Source: Paenibacillus tuaregi (GTDB lineage: Bacteria > Bacillota > Bacilli > Paenibacillales > Paenibacillaceae). Taken from it: a DNA stretch of 64,000 bases. The DNA lies in NCBI RefSeq assembly GCF_900086655.1, contig NZ_LT575476.1:1200243-1264242 (forward strand), given 5' to 3'. Positions 26,896 to 34,950 of the stretch are shown here, one piece after another; within the stretch, counting starts at the first letter, position 1; every line of letters starts with the position of its first letter. The notes beneath the pieces are model-generated. The model saw nothing but the letters and a program-made list of their open reading frames with translations, did not search any database and was not told the origin of the DNA. Position numbers and translations under genes: made by a program.

Positions 26896-27357
26896 TTGAC
26901 GAATCAAGAGCTTCAAGATTGGGTGGAAAGAATATCTCTTGCCAGCTTCGGCGTGCCGTTTCGGCACAAGGCCTCATTTAATTCCAGACTAAAAACCACG
27001 GGCGGAAGATACTTCATGCGAACGCATGATATTGAGATTAACCCGCATCAGCTTGAAGCTTTTGGCCCAGAGGAAGTGGAGAAGATCATTAAACATGAAC
27101 TGTGCCACTATCATCTTCACCTGGCAGGCAGAGGTTACCAGCACAAGGATGCGGATTTCAAGATGCTGCTTAGGCAAGTGGATGGAAGCCGCTACTGCCA
27201 GTCCCTGCCGGGGAATTCAGGCCGCAGAACGCTGCCATATCGCTACAAGCTAGTGTGCACCCAGTGCGAAATGGAATATTTCCGTAAACGCAAAGTGGAC
27301 CCGAAGCGATACCGGTGCGGCCGATGCTCAGGCAGCTTGAAGATGGGAGTAATTTGA
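26896..27357 (+). CDS. SprT-like zinc metalloprotease-family protein
   Basis: 153 residues. The metal-binding motif HELCHYHLHLAG and a C-terminal zinc ribbon (VCTQCEMEYF...YRCGRCSG) identify the SprT family, the homolog of B. subtilis YdcK. I start it at the TTG at 26,896 because AAAGGAGAA precedes it. The 15 codons upstream in frame are rejected. Its place after tex and cmpA keeps the Bacillus order. Confidence 0.88.
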   Translation: MTNQELQDWVERISLASFGVPFRHKASFNSRLKTTGGRYFMRTHDIEINPHQLEAFGPEEVEKIIKHELCHYHLHLAGRGYQHKDADFKMLLRQVDGSRYCQSLPGNSGRRTLPYRYKLVCTQCEMEYFRKRKVDPKRYRCGRCSGSLKMGVI

Positions 27358-27419
27358 TCAGATGGACACATCTGATTTCTGTTATACTGGAGTTAATACA
27401 ACTGAAGGAGAGGATTGCA

Positions 27420-27629
27420 TTGGCGAAATCAAGTGCTAAGAAGCACCGGGATAAGCTGGCCCGGGAAGGAAGACGGAATCCGGAAGCAGGTCGCAGCCCG
27501 TTTGCTTTTGCGGATATGAGAACAAGGAAGACAAAGACTAAACAGGAAATTAAATCTTTGATCAAACACAAGAACCGGATTTCCGCAGGTGGAGATGATG
27601 GTTCTTTTTATTTATACATAACTTCGTAA
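27420..27629 (+). CDS. Small basic hypothetical protein
   Basis: 69 residues, strongly basic: AKSSAKKHRDKLAREGRRNP, then RTRKTKTKQEIKSLIKHKNR. The TTG start follows AAGGAGAGGAT. The composition fits a nucleic-acid or ribosome-binding protein, but no family is recognised with certainty. It lies 62 bp after the SprT-like gene, possibly in the same transcript. Confidence 0.65.
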   Translation: MAKSSAKKHRDKLAREGRRNPEAGRSPFAFADMRTRKTKTKQEIKSLIKHKNRISAGGDDGSFYLYITS

Positions 27630-27740
27630 TCATAAGTGGGCATGTCTGACATATACATAGAAACGGGAACGTAAAAGGAACTAACCTGGGGAGAGGAGAG
27701 CCGGTCCGAAGGAGTATTAAGCGGCATGGAGGCGAGGCAC

Positions 27741-27821
27741 ATGAGTGCTGAACTGCTCATTCAACTGCTGGTGCTCATCATTATGATTATCGGGCTGGAT
27801 CGCCACAGAAAGGATTCCTGA
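27741..27821 (+). CDS. Possible 26-residue membrane peptide
   Basis: MSAELLIQLLVLIIMIIGLD followed by RHRKDS: one hydrophobic helix with a charged tail. GGAGGCGAGG lies just before the ATG, and a terminator follows 13 bases after the stop. The size and layout resemble small hydrophobic toxins or membrane regulators. An ATG five codons earlier is possible. Coding potential cannot be proven at this length. Confidence 0.45.
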   Translation: MSAELLIQLLVLIIMIIGLDRHRKDS

Positions 27822-27833
27822 TGTTTCCAATCC

Positions 27834-27861
27834 AAAGACCTGGCCAAGCGGCCGGGTCTTT
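27834..27861 (+). terminator. Terminator after the small membrane peptide
   Basis: AAAGACCTGGCC/GGCCGGGTCTTT hairpin; the T-run is short. Confidence 0.65.
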
Positions 27862-27928
27862 CCATGTTATTGGAGGTACCCAATATTTACAAACACGAAA
27901 TTCATTAGGTGAACTTGACTTGGATGCG

Positions 27929-27957
27929 CTGACATGATAAATTAATTGGTATATACA
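27929..27957 (+). promoter_or_regulatory. Promoter of tRNA-Asn/tRNA-Ser
   Basis: CTGACA at 27,929-27,934, a 17-base spacer and TATACA at 27,952-27,957, seven bases before the mature tRNA-Asn. Confidence 0.5.
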
Positions 27958-27964
27958 ATATTGT

Positions 27965-28040
27965 TCCCTGATAGCTCAGTTGGTAGAGCACTCGACTGTT
28001 AATCGAGTTGTCACAGGTTCGAGTCCTGTTCGGGGAGCCA
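27965..28040 (+). tRNA. tRNA-Asn (GTT)
   Basis: Acceptor stem TCCCTGA/TCGGGGA, anticodon loop CTGTTAA giving GTT, T-loop GGTTCGAGTCC, and encoded CCA. All four stems can be drawn. Confidence 0.97.
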
Positions 28041-28049
28041 TTTTTATTT

Positions 28050-28141
28050 GGAGAGATACCCAAGTGGCTATAAGGGGACCCTCTGCTAAGGGGTTAGACT
28101 GCGTAAGTGGTGCGAGGGTTCGAATCCCTCTCTCTCCGCCA
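28050..28141 (+). tRNA. tRNA-Ser (GCT)
   Basis: Acceptor GGAGAGA/TCTCTCC, long variable arm, anticodon loop CTGCTAA giving GCT, T-loop GGTTCGAATCC, encoded CCA. It lies nine bases after tRNA-Asn, so probably co-transcribed. Confidence 0.97.
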
Positions 28142-28157
28142 TAATTCTAATAATGAC

Positions 28158-28192
28158 ACGGGGACTTCTGATAACCAGAAGTCCCCGTTTTT
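28158..28192 (+). terminator. Terminator of the tRNA-Asn/Ser unit
   Basis: Long perfect stem ACGGGGACTTCTG/CAGAAGTCCCCGT followed by TTTTT. Confidence 0.85.
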
Positions 28193-28263
28193 GTTGTGTG
28201 TAGAGTGGTGAGATTAAGGCCGCAGGCTTAAGAAAAGCTCTCATGGTGCGTATAGTGTACACA

Positions 28264-28422
28264 AAAGGCCACTTCTTAAGGAAAGTGGCCTTTTTATAAT
28301 GCTGTGCTGTCACTTTGTAGTGTCTGTACAGCCTCTTAGTGTTTGTGTATTCATTTTGTAGTGTTCGCGCTGTCTCTTCATAGTATCCGTGAGGCCTCTT
28401 CGTGTCCGGTGAAGTCACATGG
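28264..28422. repeat. Hairpin and degenerate short repeats downstream of the catalase
   Basis: A hairpin AAAGGCCACTT/AAGTGGCCTTT with T-run lies at 28,264-28,295. From about 28,310 to 28,420 imperfect copies of TTTGTAGTGTycGy..GyCTCTT follow each other every 20-25 bases. They lie directly past the catalase stop. No gene is called here; the minus-strand frame just encodes the repeats. Confidence 0.5.
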
Positions 28423-30024
28423 TTAGTACGGCTCTGCCTGATGGCCTTCCTGTTCAGCCTGCTGCACGGCCTGATCCGCGGCTTCTGTGCTCAATCGTCC
28501 GCTAGTATCTTGGCCCCGCACCGCTTCTAACCCGTCAGCCACACGGCGGCCATACTCCTGATCTGCTTCGGTGAAGTATTGGATCATCTGGTTCTGGATG
28601 TGGGGCTTGCACAGCTGTAGATTGGCTACAAGATTGCGGATGAGCTCATCTTGTTCCCAAGGCTCAAATTGTCTATATGTTTCGCCGGCTTGACCGAAAT
28701 CATTGGGACGTTCAATCTTTTGCCGGGTAAGCCTGTCGTTGTATCTTGGTTCATGGTCCTTGCCCTTCTTGGGAGCTTCAATTAATCCGCCAAGGGAGGA
28801 CGGCTCGTAATTGACATGCGGGTTCTGACCTGGAGCTAAGTCCACATGGTACTGCATCTGTCCGCCTCTTTGATTCGTGGCCACGGCTTTACGCGGCGCG
28901 TTAATCGGCAGTTGGAGATAGTTGGTGCCAACCCGGTGTCTTTGAGTATCAGAGTAGGAGAAGGTGCGTCCCTGCAGCAATTTATCATCGGAGAAATCCA
29001 GCCCGTCCACAAGTACGCCGGTACCAAAAGCGGCCTGCTCCACCTCACTGAAATAATCCTGGGGATTCTTGTTCAGGACCAGCTTACCTACCGGAAGAAA
29101 AGGGAACTTGTCGGTTGGCCATAGCTTGGTGGGGTCAAGCGGGTCGAAGTCGAGCTCAGGATGCTCGTCATCACTCATAATCTGTACATTTAATTCCCAC
29201 TCGGGATAATCACCGCGTTCAATAGCCTCATATAAGTCTTGAGTTGCGTGCTCTGTCGTTTTGGATTGTATTTCATCGGCTTCCTGTTGAAGAAGGTTCT
29301 TGATGCCCTGCTTCAGTGGTTCCCAATGGTATTTGACCAGTACGGCCTCGCCTTCCTGATTAACCCACTTGTAGGTGTTTACCCCTGAGCCTTGCATCTG
29401 ACGATAATTTGCAGGGATTCCCCATGGGGAGAACATGAAAGTAAACATGTGGGTGGCTTCCGGGCTTTGGGAGAGGAAATCAAACATCCGCTCAGGATCA
29501 TTCAGATTGGTCACCGGGTCCGGACGGAAGGCCTGTACCATATCGGGAAACTTAAGGGGATCACGGATAAAGAAAATTTTCAGATTGTTGCCTACCAGGT
29601 CCCAGTTCCCATCCTCCGTATAAAATTTAATGGCAAAACCCCGCGGATCACGCAGCGTTTCGGAGGAATGTCCCCCGTGGATCACTGTAGAGAAACGCAC
29701 AAATACAGGTGTTGTTTTGCCTGGCTCCTGGAAGAGCTTGGCGCGTGTATATTTAGCAACTGGCTCATCGCCAACCTTGCCATATGTCTCAAAGTAACCG
29801 TGGGCACCGGCTCCACGGGCATGCACGACCCGTTCGGGGATTTTGCCACGGTCGAAGTGGGATATTTTCTCAAGGAAATGATAATTCTCCAAGGTTACTG
29901 GTCCTCGGCTGCCGACGGTACGTACATTCTGATTGTCAGTTATCGGATGTCCTTGTCGGTCGGTCAGAGTCATTTCTAACGGATCACGTGCCTCATTGCT
30001 GGAATCTGGATTCAATGTTTTCAC
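28423..30024 (-). CDS. Heme catalase
   Basis: 533 residues, decomposing hydrogen peroxide. Family motifs: the active-site His in [15 protein letters not shown], the distal Asn region [10 protein letters not shown], and the heme-proximal Tyr in [16 protein letters not shown] [14 protein letters not shown]. The N-terminus has TTVGSRGP-like [13 protein letters not shown]. The start ATG is preceded by AAGGAGTG. The gene is monocistronic. I looked for a PerR-type box upstream and did not see a convincing one. A C-terminal tail rich in Gln and Ala follows the catalase core. Confidence 0.94.
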   Translation of the reverse strand: MKTLNPDSSNEARDPLEMTLTDRQGHPITDNQNVRTVGSRGPVTLENYHFLEKISHFDRGKIPERVVHARGAGAHGYFETYGKVGDEPVAKYTRAKLFQEPGKTTPVFVRFSTVIHGGHSSETLRDPRGFAIKFYTEDGNWDLVGNNLKIFFIRDPLKFPDMVQAFRPDPVTNLNDPERMFDFLSQSPEATHMFTFMFSPWGIPANYRQMQGSGVNTYKWVNQEGEAVLVKYHWEPLKQGIKNLLQQEADEIQSKTTEHATQDLYEAIERGDYPEWELNVQIMSDDEHPELDFDPLDPTKLWPTDKFPFLPVGKLVLNKNPQDYFSEVEQAAFGTGVLVDGLDFSDDKLLQGRTFSYSDTQRHRVGTNYLQLPINAPRKAVATNQRGGQMQYHVDLAPGQNPHVNYEPSSLGGLIEAPKKGKDHEPRYNDRLTRQKIERPNDFGQAGETYRQFEPWEQDELIRNLVANLQLCKPHIQNQMIQYFTEADQEYGRRVADGLEAVRGQDTSGRLSTEAADQAVQQAEQEGHQAEPY

Positions 30025-30130
30025 TCCTTATGATATTCAGTCTCGGCTGCACTATTATTTCCACCAAATCTAGGTTTATCCAGTCACTCTGGGGCAGGGG
30101 AGAGTGTGTATAAAAAATTAAAAAAAGTGC

Positions 30131-30159
30131 TTGTCAGCTTGTTTTGTTTTTGATATACT
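30131..30159 (+). promoter_or_regulatory. Promoter of the tRNA-Glu unit
   Basis: TTGTCA at 30,131-30,136, a 17-base spacer and TATACT at 30,154-30,159, 36 bases before tRNA-Glu. Confidence 0.6.
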
Positions 30160-30195
30160 CATTTTTGTTGTCACATTGAAGACATCATCAAGCAT

Positions 30196-30270
30196 GGCCC
30201 GTTGGTCAAGGGGTTAAGACACCTCCCTTTCACGGAGGTAACAGGGGTTCGAATCCCCTACGGGTCACCA
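30196..30270 (+). tRNA. tRNA-Glu (TTC)
   Basis: Acceptor GGCCCGT/ACGGGTC, anticodon loop CTTTCAC giving TTC, T-arm GGGGTTCGAATCCCC, encoded CCA. Confidence 0.96.
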
Positions 30271-30430
30271 CTTTCATTAAACAGCTTCAAGTGGGGATGA
30301 GAACCCATCAGGGTTCGTCGGAGCATTCGCTTCGGTAGGATTACATCGCAGTCTCGTTCGCAGAACGAGTATCCCCTACGGGTCACTTTCTTTAACACTC
30401 CGATTTGGGGATGAGAACCCATCAGAGTTC
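30255..30430 (+). repeat. Direct duplication containing a tRNA-Glu 3' fragment
   Basis: The tail of tRNA-Glu (ATCCCCTACGGGTCAC) and the following GGGGATGAGAACCCATCAG recur once about 118 bases downstream (30,370-30,425). The second copy lacks the rest of the tRNA. This looks like a partial tandem duplication or a relic of an element that used the tRNA 3' end. Confidence 0.7.
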
Positions 30431-30445
30431 GCCTGTTCAAATTGA

Positions 30446-30521
30446 GAGCCATTAGCTCAGTTGGTAGAGCACCTGACTTTTAATCAGGGTGTCGAAGGTT
30501 CGAGTCCTTCATGGCTCACCA
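30446..30521 (+). tRNA. tRNA-Lys (TTT)
   Basis: Acceptor GAGCCAT/ATGGCTC, anticodon loop CTTTTAA giving TTT, T-loop GGTTCGAGTCC, encoded CCA. Confidence 0.97.
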
Positions 30522-30534
30522 TTTAACTTTATAT

Positions 30535-30617
30535 GCGGTCGTGGTGGAATGGCAGACACGCTATCTTGAGGGGGTAGTGGGCGTACGCCCGTGGAGGTTC
30601 GAGTCCTCTCGACCGCA
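30535..30617 (+). tRNA. tRNA-Leu (GAG), copy 1
   Basis: Acceptor GCGGTCG/CGACCGC, class II variable arm GGGC/GCCC, anticodon stem CTATC/GGTAG with loop TTGAGGG giving GAG. CCA is not encoded. Confidence 0.95.
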
Positions 30618-30628
30618 TAGAGCAAGAG

Positions 30629-30652
30629 AGATCCCGTAATGGGATCTTTTTT
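30629..30652 (+). terminator. Terminator after tRNA-Leu copy 1
   Basis: AGATCCC/GGGATCT with TTTTTT. Confidence 0.8.
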
Positions 30653-30796
30653 CGTTATTACATTAATGTTTATTTACCGATGGGGGCCGGGGCGGTTTTA
30701 TATTTTTTAATAAGTGATTAATTTCCACTTTACAATTCAGCTCTGTATCTATATAATATAAAATGTTCGCTTGAAAAATAGTGATTCAACCCACGA

Positions 30797-30879
30797 GCGG
30801 TCGTGGTGGAATGGCAGACACGCTATCTTGAGGGGGTAGTGGGTGTATACCCGTGGAGGTTCGAGTCCTCTCGACCGCA
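30797..30879 (+). tRNA. tRNA-Leu (GAG), copy 2
   Basis: Identical to copy 1 except in the variable arm, where GGGC/GCCC becomes GGGT/ACCC, a compensated base-pair change. CCA is not encoded. Confidence 0.95.
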
Positions 30880-30893
30880 TAACAGCTAAATAA

Positions 30894-30937
30894 GAGAACA
30901 GTCGCTCTGTTGAACAGAGAGGCTGTTCTTTTTTTGC
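30894..30937 (+). terminator. Terminator after tRNA-Leu copy 2
   Basis: Two stacked stems AGAACA/TGTTCT and CTCTGT/ACAGAG, followed by seven T. Confidence 0.85.
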
Positions 30938-30948
30938 GTTAATAAAAA

Positions 30949-31052
30949 AAGCTTCCATAGCACACGAGAGGTTAACTTAGTCGGATGCCGCCTATCGCTA
31001 ATGCTGGCGATTTGAACTAAGTATTCTTTTCCCTCTGTGATCTATGGAAGCT
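30949..31052 (-). terminator. Unusually long structured terminator of mntH
   Basis: Read on the minus strand, closing stem AGCTTCCATAG/CTATGGAAGCT encloses about 80 bases with inner stems CACAGAGG/CCTCTCGTG, ACTTAGT/ACTAAGT and a GCC/GGC tip, then a T-run. It lies 18 bases after the mntH stop. The size is far beyond an ordinary terminator, so an RNA-stability or regulatory element is possible. Confidence 0.6.
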
Positions 31053-31069
31053 GAATGAAAATGCTGCAA

Positions 31070-32416
31070 TTAGGAAATAGTCTGAATAAGCAGGAATAAG
31101 TTAAGTGCAATAATAATGGCTGTAACTGTCCAGGCCAGAATGTTAATCCATGTCTTGTTGGCGAATTCGCCCATTTTAGTCTTGCTGCCGGTGAATTTCA
31201 CAAGCGGAACCACTGCAAATGGCAGCTGCAGGGACAAGATGACCTGACTGAAGATCAACAAGTCCTGTACTCCGGAATCACCGTACAGAGCGGTAACAAT
31301 GACAGCCGGCACTATGGCGATCAGCCTGGTGATCAGACGCCGGAGCCAAGGCTTCAGCCGAAGGTTGATGAATCCTTCCATGACGATCTGACCCGCAAGT
31401 GTACCTGTTAACGTTGAGTTCTGTCCTGAAGCGAGCAAAGCTACTGCAAACATCACACTTCCAAGCGTAGTTCCCACAATAGGTGTCAAAAGGTGGTAAG
31501 CATCCCCGATGTCTGTAACCTCCGTTAGCCCACTGGAATGAAAAGCGGCCGCAGATACGATCAGGATCGCTGAGTTGATAAATAGAGCAAAGGTCAAAGC
31601 AATTGTGGAGTCCCACGTCATATATTTAATCGCTTGGCGTTTCCCTATCTGTGACTGGTCGAACTGGCGCGTCTGAACGATGGAGGAGTGCAAGTACAGA
31701 TTATGCGGCATGACGGTAGCCCCCAGTATGGCAATGGCGACATACAGCATTTGCGGATTGCTGATGATCTCACTGCTTGGGATGTACCCGCTAAGCACGC
31801 TTCCCATATCGGGACCTGTCAGGAACAGGTCAATTCCGAAGCAGACGGCAATCGTGGCAATAAGCACGATGATGAGCATCTCAAGAAACCGGAATCCCTT
31901 GTTCTGCAGAATTAATATAAGCAGCACATCCACCGCGGTGATAATCACACCGTAGATCAAGGGCAGGCCGAACAGCAGGTTGAGCGCAATAGCAGTGCCG
32001 ATAACCTCAGCAAGATCGCATGCAGCGATGGCAAGCTCACAGAGAATCCAGAGCAGGTACACAACGGGCTTTGAATAGCTGTCCCTGCAGGCTTGAGCCA
32101 AGTCCCTTCCTGTCACAATGCCAAGCTTGCCGGCAAGCGACTGAAGGAGCACTGCCATCAGATTCGAGATTAGAATTACGGCAAGCAGCGTATATCCGAA
32201 CCGGGACCCGCCTTCAATATCTGTAGCCCAGTTGCCGGGATCCATATATCCGACGGCCACCATGTATCCAGGACCTGCAAATGCCAGGAACTTCTTGAAC
32301 CAGTTGGCGTTCTTGGGAATCCGAAGGGAGCGGTGCGCCTCCGGAAGTGACGGGAGCCCCTGCTGAGATCTCCAGCCAGGCAGCCTTCCGGCTATATTTT
32401 CTTGAATCTCTTCCAT
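31070..32416 (-). CDS. mntH: Nramp-family manganese/divalent metal transporter
   Basis: 448 residues, about 11 membrane segments, importing Mn2+ by proton symport. The first segment carries the metal-binding [15 protein letters not shown], and [15 protein letters not shown] contains the segment-6 MPH motif. The ATG at 32,416 follows AAAGGTGTG. A sigma-A promoter (TAGACA, 16 bases, TACAAT, minus strand) overlapped by an MntR-like palindrome lies upstream, so repression by manganese is likely. Confidence 0.95.
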   Translation of the reverse strand: MEEIQENIAGRLPGWRSQQGLPSLPEAHRSLRIPKNANWFKKFLAFAGPGYMVAVGYMDPGNWATDIEGGSRFGYTLLAVILISNLMAVLLQSLAGKLGIVTGRDLAQACRDSYSKPVVYLLWILCELAIAACDLAEVIGTAIALNLLFGLPLIYGVIITAVDVLLILILQNKGFRFLEMLIIVLIATIAVCFGIDLFLTGPDMGSVLSGYIPSSEIISNPQMLYVAIAILGATVMPHNLYLHSSIVQTRQFDQSQIGKRQAIKYMTWDSTIALTFALFINSAILIVSAAAFHSSGLTEVTDIGDAYHLLTPIVGTTLGSVMFAVALLASGQNSTLTGTLAGQIVMEGFINLRLKPWLRRLITRLIAIVPAVIVTALYGDSGVQDLLIFSQVILSLQLPFAVVPLVKFTGSKTKMGEFANKTWINILAWTVTAIIIALNLFLLIQTIS

Positions 32417-32473
32417 AGGAATTCACACCTTTATTAGTAAATTTGGTTTTGATGATTTTATCTTTCACCAATA

Positions 32474-32507
32474 TTGTACACCTACAATAGTTTTTGTCTA
32501 GGGAAAC
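32474..32507 (-). promoter_or_regulatory. mntH promoter with MntR-like box
   Basis: TTTTTGTCTAGGGAAAC at 32,491-32,507 resembles the B. subtilis MntR operator (TTTGCCTTAAGGAAAC-type). It overlaps the -35 box TAGACA; the -10 box TACAAT follows at 16-base spacing on the minus strand. The regulator gene is not in the window. Confidence 0.6.
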
Positions 32508-32769
32508 TTTTTGGTGGAAACGCTTTATCTGAAAAAAATATTTTTTGTACTGTCGAATTTTTGACCAGGCTTTTGACCGATATTCATATGTATGCCACCC
32601 TTGGTTAAAAGGCTACTTGCCTCATGCGCAATTTAGGTCACTGCGGCTACCTGACGGCTTATACGTTCATCTGATGCACAGTATCACGCTTAGTTGACAT
32701 GCCGCCCAAAATTATTTAATATGTCTAAGTACAAAAATGATCGAAATTTGAATGAACGGGTGATGAGCA
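32508..32769. other. Intergenic region between mntH promoter and next gene
   Basis: About 260 bases, AT-rich at the left and with no supported gene. A possible promoter for the gene at 32,770 was not identified with confidence. Confidence 0.4.
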
Positions 32770-33048
32770 TTGTCTTACAGACCAATTGTTGAGAACGTGA
32801 CCGAAGCCAGCAGCAACAAGAAGGATGGCTTGTACGAATTTATTGTCAAAATGGTCGATGGAACTGAGTGCCGAGTGTTCTATCATCGCTATCCCGAGTG
32901 GAAGCTTACCAACATCAGCCGTCTTCAGAAGAATCCGTGTCCAGTTTGCCGCAAAGATTTTATATGCAAATGCATGGATAACTTTACTGCGGACATTGGA
33001 AACCAAATTGCCGAAGGCAAATACTTGGAGAAGGCAGAAGCGAACTAA
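32770..33048 (+). CDS. Hypothetical Cys-rich small protein
   Basis: 92 residues, starting at TTG behind GGTGATGA. It contains NPCPVCRKDFICKCMDNF (a CxxC followed by CxC), which may bind zinc. No family is recognised. It is monocistronic and ends at a terminator. The lack of a signal peptide suggests a cytoplasmic protein. Confidence 0.7.
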   Translation: MSYRPIVENVTEASSNKKDGLYEFIVKMVDGTECRVFYHRYPEWKLTNISRLQKNPCPVCRKDFICKCMDNFTADIGNQIAEGKYLEKAEAN

Positions 33049-33074
33049 ACACACAGCTTTAAGCACATAAAACG

Positions 33075-33102
33075 AGGTACGGGGCTAACCCGTGCCTTTT
33101 TT
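33075..33102 (+). terminator. Terminator of the Cys-rich protein gene
   Basis: AGGTACGGG/CCCGTGCCT with TTTTTT. Confidence 0.75.
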
Positions 33103-33209
33103 ATATAAGTAGCGTATGCTTATTATTATATTCCTTATACTTTTAACCAATTATCTGTATAATTTGGCACTTAGTTAAACGGATTCCATGAGTTAAGGGG
33201 ATGAACGTG

Positions 33210-33632
33210 ATGAGTCAATCTCCGGAAGAATTGCAGGAGAAGCCTGTGGTTCTGATAGACGGCGTGTGCCATCTGTGTCAGGGGGTAACAAAGTTTCTGA
33301 TCAAGCGGGACAAGAAGGCGCATCTCAGGTTTTGCTCGATGCAGTCAGCGTCTGGGCAGAGGCTGCTCTCACAGGGTGGACTATCTCCGGCTTCCTTTAA
33401 CACCTTCGTTCTGATTGAGGAGGGGCGTTATTATACCCGGTCTACAGCAGCTCTCCGGCTTGCCCGGCTGCTGCCTTTTCCTTGGCCGCTCTTCTATTTG
33501 TTGATCATGGTTCCCCGGATTCTGCGAGATGCTATGTATAACTTGATTGCCCGCAACCGTTACCGCTGGTTCGGGAAGGACGAAGCCTGTATGATTCCAA
33601 CCCGGGAAATCCGGGACCGCTTTCTGGATTGA
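33210..33632 (+). CDS. DCC-family thiol-disulfide oxidoreductase-like protein
   Basis: About 140 residues. The N-terminal VVLIDGVCHLCQGVTKFLIKRD holds the D-G-V-C-x-x-C signature of the DCC family (DUF393). The thioredoxin-like fold is supported by FCSMQSASGQRLL and by STAALRLARLLPFPW. The start at ATG 33,210 is set by AAGGGG at 33,195-33,200; the ATG at 33,201 has no spacing. The redox partner is unknown. Confidence 0.88.
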   Translation: MSQSPEELQEKPVVLIDGVCHLCQGVTKFLIKRDKKAHLRFCSMQSASGQRLLSQGGLSPASFNTFVLIEEGRYYTRSTAALRLARLLPFPWPLFYLLIMVPRILRDAMYNLIARNRYRWFGKDEACMIPTREIRDRFLD

Positions 33633-33660
33633 TTTCTTAGTTATATTCATATATTGGGAC

Positions 33661-33689
33661 TTGCTACGCTTGGACAGGTATGTTATTCT
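33661..33689 (+). promoter_or_regulatory. Possible promoter of the Tad operon
   Basis: TTGCTA at 33,661-33,666, 17 bases, TATTCT at 33,684-33,689. It lies before the hairpin at 33,721-33,767 and 100 bases before the first Tad gene. Confidence 0.4.
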
Positions 33690-33720
33690 AACTGTAAAAA
33701 TAAGGAACAACGGAAACGGA

Positions 33721-33767
33721 AGCACCGTTCAACAGCCGAATTACCGGCTATTGGACGGTGCTTTTTT
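33721..33767 (+). terminator. Terminator or attenuator before the Tad operon
   Basis: AGCACCGTtCAAcAGCCG/CGGCTATTGGACGGTGCT hairpin with six T. It can end the DCC transcript. If the promoter at 33,661 is used, it lies in the Tad leader and would act as an attenuator. Confidence 0.65.
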
Positions 33768-33792
33768 GCGTTTTCCGAAGGGGGATGAAGTG

Positions 33793-34950
33793 ATGGTTCC
33801 TGTAAGGGTAGTGCTGGCCGTGCAGGATGAATGTTATATTGAGCCGTTTCTGCATTATGTCAATACCAGCAGCTTCAACGACAGGATGAAAGTGATGGCT
33901 TTCAGCAAACCCGACGCATTCTTGCAGCGGATGTCCATGTTAGACGACCGTCCGGATGTGGTGTTGGCGGAATCACAGTTCTTAGATGCATGGAACCCGC
34001 CTGGAGGCCGGACTGTGACCGTTCTGTATTTAGTGGAGGGTAATCAAGAGCTTAGGGACGGGGAGAATCATGTGTACAAATACCAGCCGCTTCATGAGCT
34101 GCTGACTTCTGTTCTGGCTTCAGTGAGCAGCAGGGGAAATGAGCTTGTACATTCCTCAGATGGCAGTACGGCGGTTATCGGGGTCTATTCGGTGACTGGC
34201 GGAAGCGGCAAGACTACCGTGGCCCTGCATTTGGTGAAGCAGCTTAGCGCTGAAGGCTACCGCGTGATGTATCTAAATCTGGAGACGGTGAGCGGTCCTC
34301 TGCCGGGAAGTGCGGCGAGATTTGGAGGTGAGGGGCCGGGACTAGCCCGTCTTCTCTACGATCTGCAGTCATCTGCGGATAGAGGAGAGCCGCTTGCTGG
34401 TTCGTTAGCCGGATATGTCAGCAGGGACTCCTTGCTGCAGGCAGAGGTATTCGAACCTCTGACTAATTTGTATGAACTGCTTGAATTGGACAGAGAGAGC
34501 ACGGTGAACTTGCTTGAATATTTGTCAGCCAGCGGAGGTTATGACTTTATTGTTGTGGATACGGACAGCTATCCATGCGGCCGGACGGAAGCAGTGCTCG
34601 ACTTCTGCGACCAATTGGTCTGGCTGACTGTGGATGAGATCGATCCGGTCCAAAGGACAGAGCGCTGGCTGCAGCATCTGGAGCGAACAAATGCGGATTT
34701 GCATTCCCGGCTGCTGCATAAATCCGTGTTCACCATCAACCGGAGTCTGGGGACACGGGTTCACAGCATGCCGCTTGAGCAGATTGTGAGCTATCGAACG
34801 CTGCCCTATATTCCTGCGTGGAAGCAGAAGACATCATGGGAAGCTGTGCTGCATACTCCTGACTACCAGCGCGACATGATGAAGCTCTGCCGGCACATTA
34901 CACAAAGGGCCGGTGCTGATCCTGATTCTGCCGGAGGAAGGGCATGGTGA
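33793..34950 (+). CDS. TadZ/CpaE-like P-loop ATPase
   Basis: 385 residues. The N-terminal 125 residues look like a degenerate response-regulator-type domain (VVLAVQDECYIEPFLHYVNT). The ParA/MinD-type ATPase domain has the deviant Walker A motif GVYSVTGGSGKTTVALHL and DFIVVDTDSYPCG as Walker B. TadZ/CpaE proteins position the pilus machine in the cell. The start at 33,793 follows GAAGGGGG. It is the first gene of a ten-gene operon; its stop overlaps the cpaF start. Confidence 0.85.
   Translation: MVPVRVVLAVQDECYIEPFLHYVNTSSFNDRMKVMAFSKPDAFLQRMSMLDDRPDVVLAESQFLDAWNPPGGRTVTVLYLVEGNQELRDGENHVYKYQPLHELLTSVLASVSSRGNELVHSSDGSTAVIGVYSVTGGSGKTTVALHLVKQLSAEGYRVMYLNLETVSGPLPGSAARFGGEGPGLARLLYDLQSSADRGEPLAGSLAGYVSRDSLLQAEVFEPLTNLYELLELDRESTVNLLEYLSASGGYDFIVVDTDSYPCGRTEAVLDFCDQLVWLTVDEIDPVQRTERWLQHLERTNADLHSRLLHKSVFTINRSLGTRVHSMPLEQIVSYRTLPYIPAWKQKTSWEAVLHTPDYQRDMMKLCRHITQRAGADPDSAGGRAW

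Noticed and set aside
28086..28418. 110-codon minus-strand frame over tRNA-Ser
   Set aside because: It is antisense to a tRNA and encodes the well-known spurious peptide of such regions plus degenerate repeats.
30258..30452. Minus-strand frame with duplicated RRTLMGSHP segment
   Set aside because: The repeat comes from the tRNA-Glu tail duplication, not from a protein.
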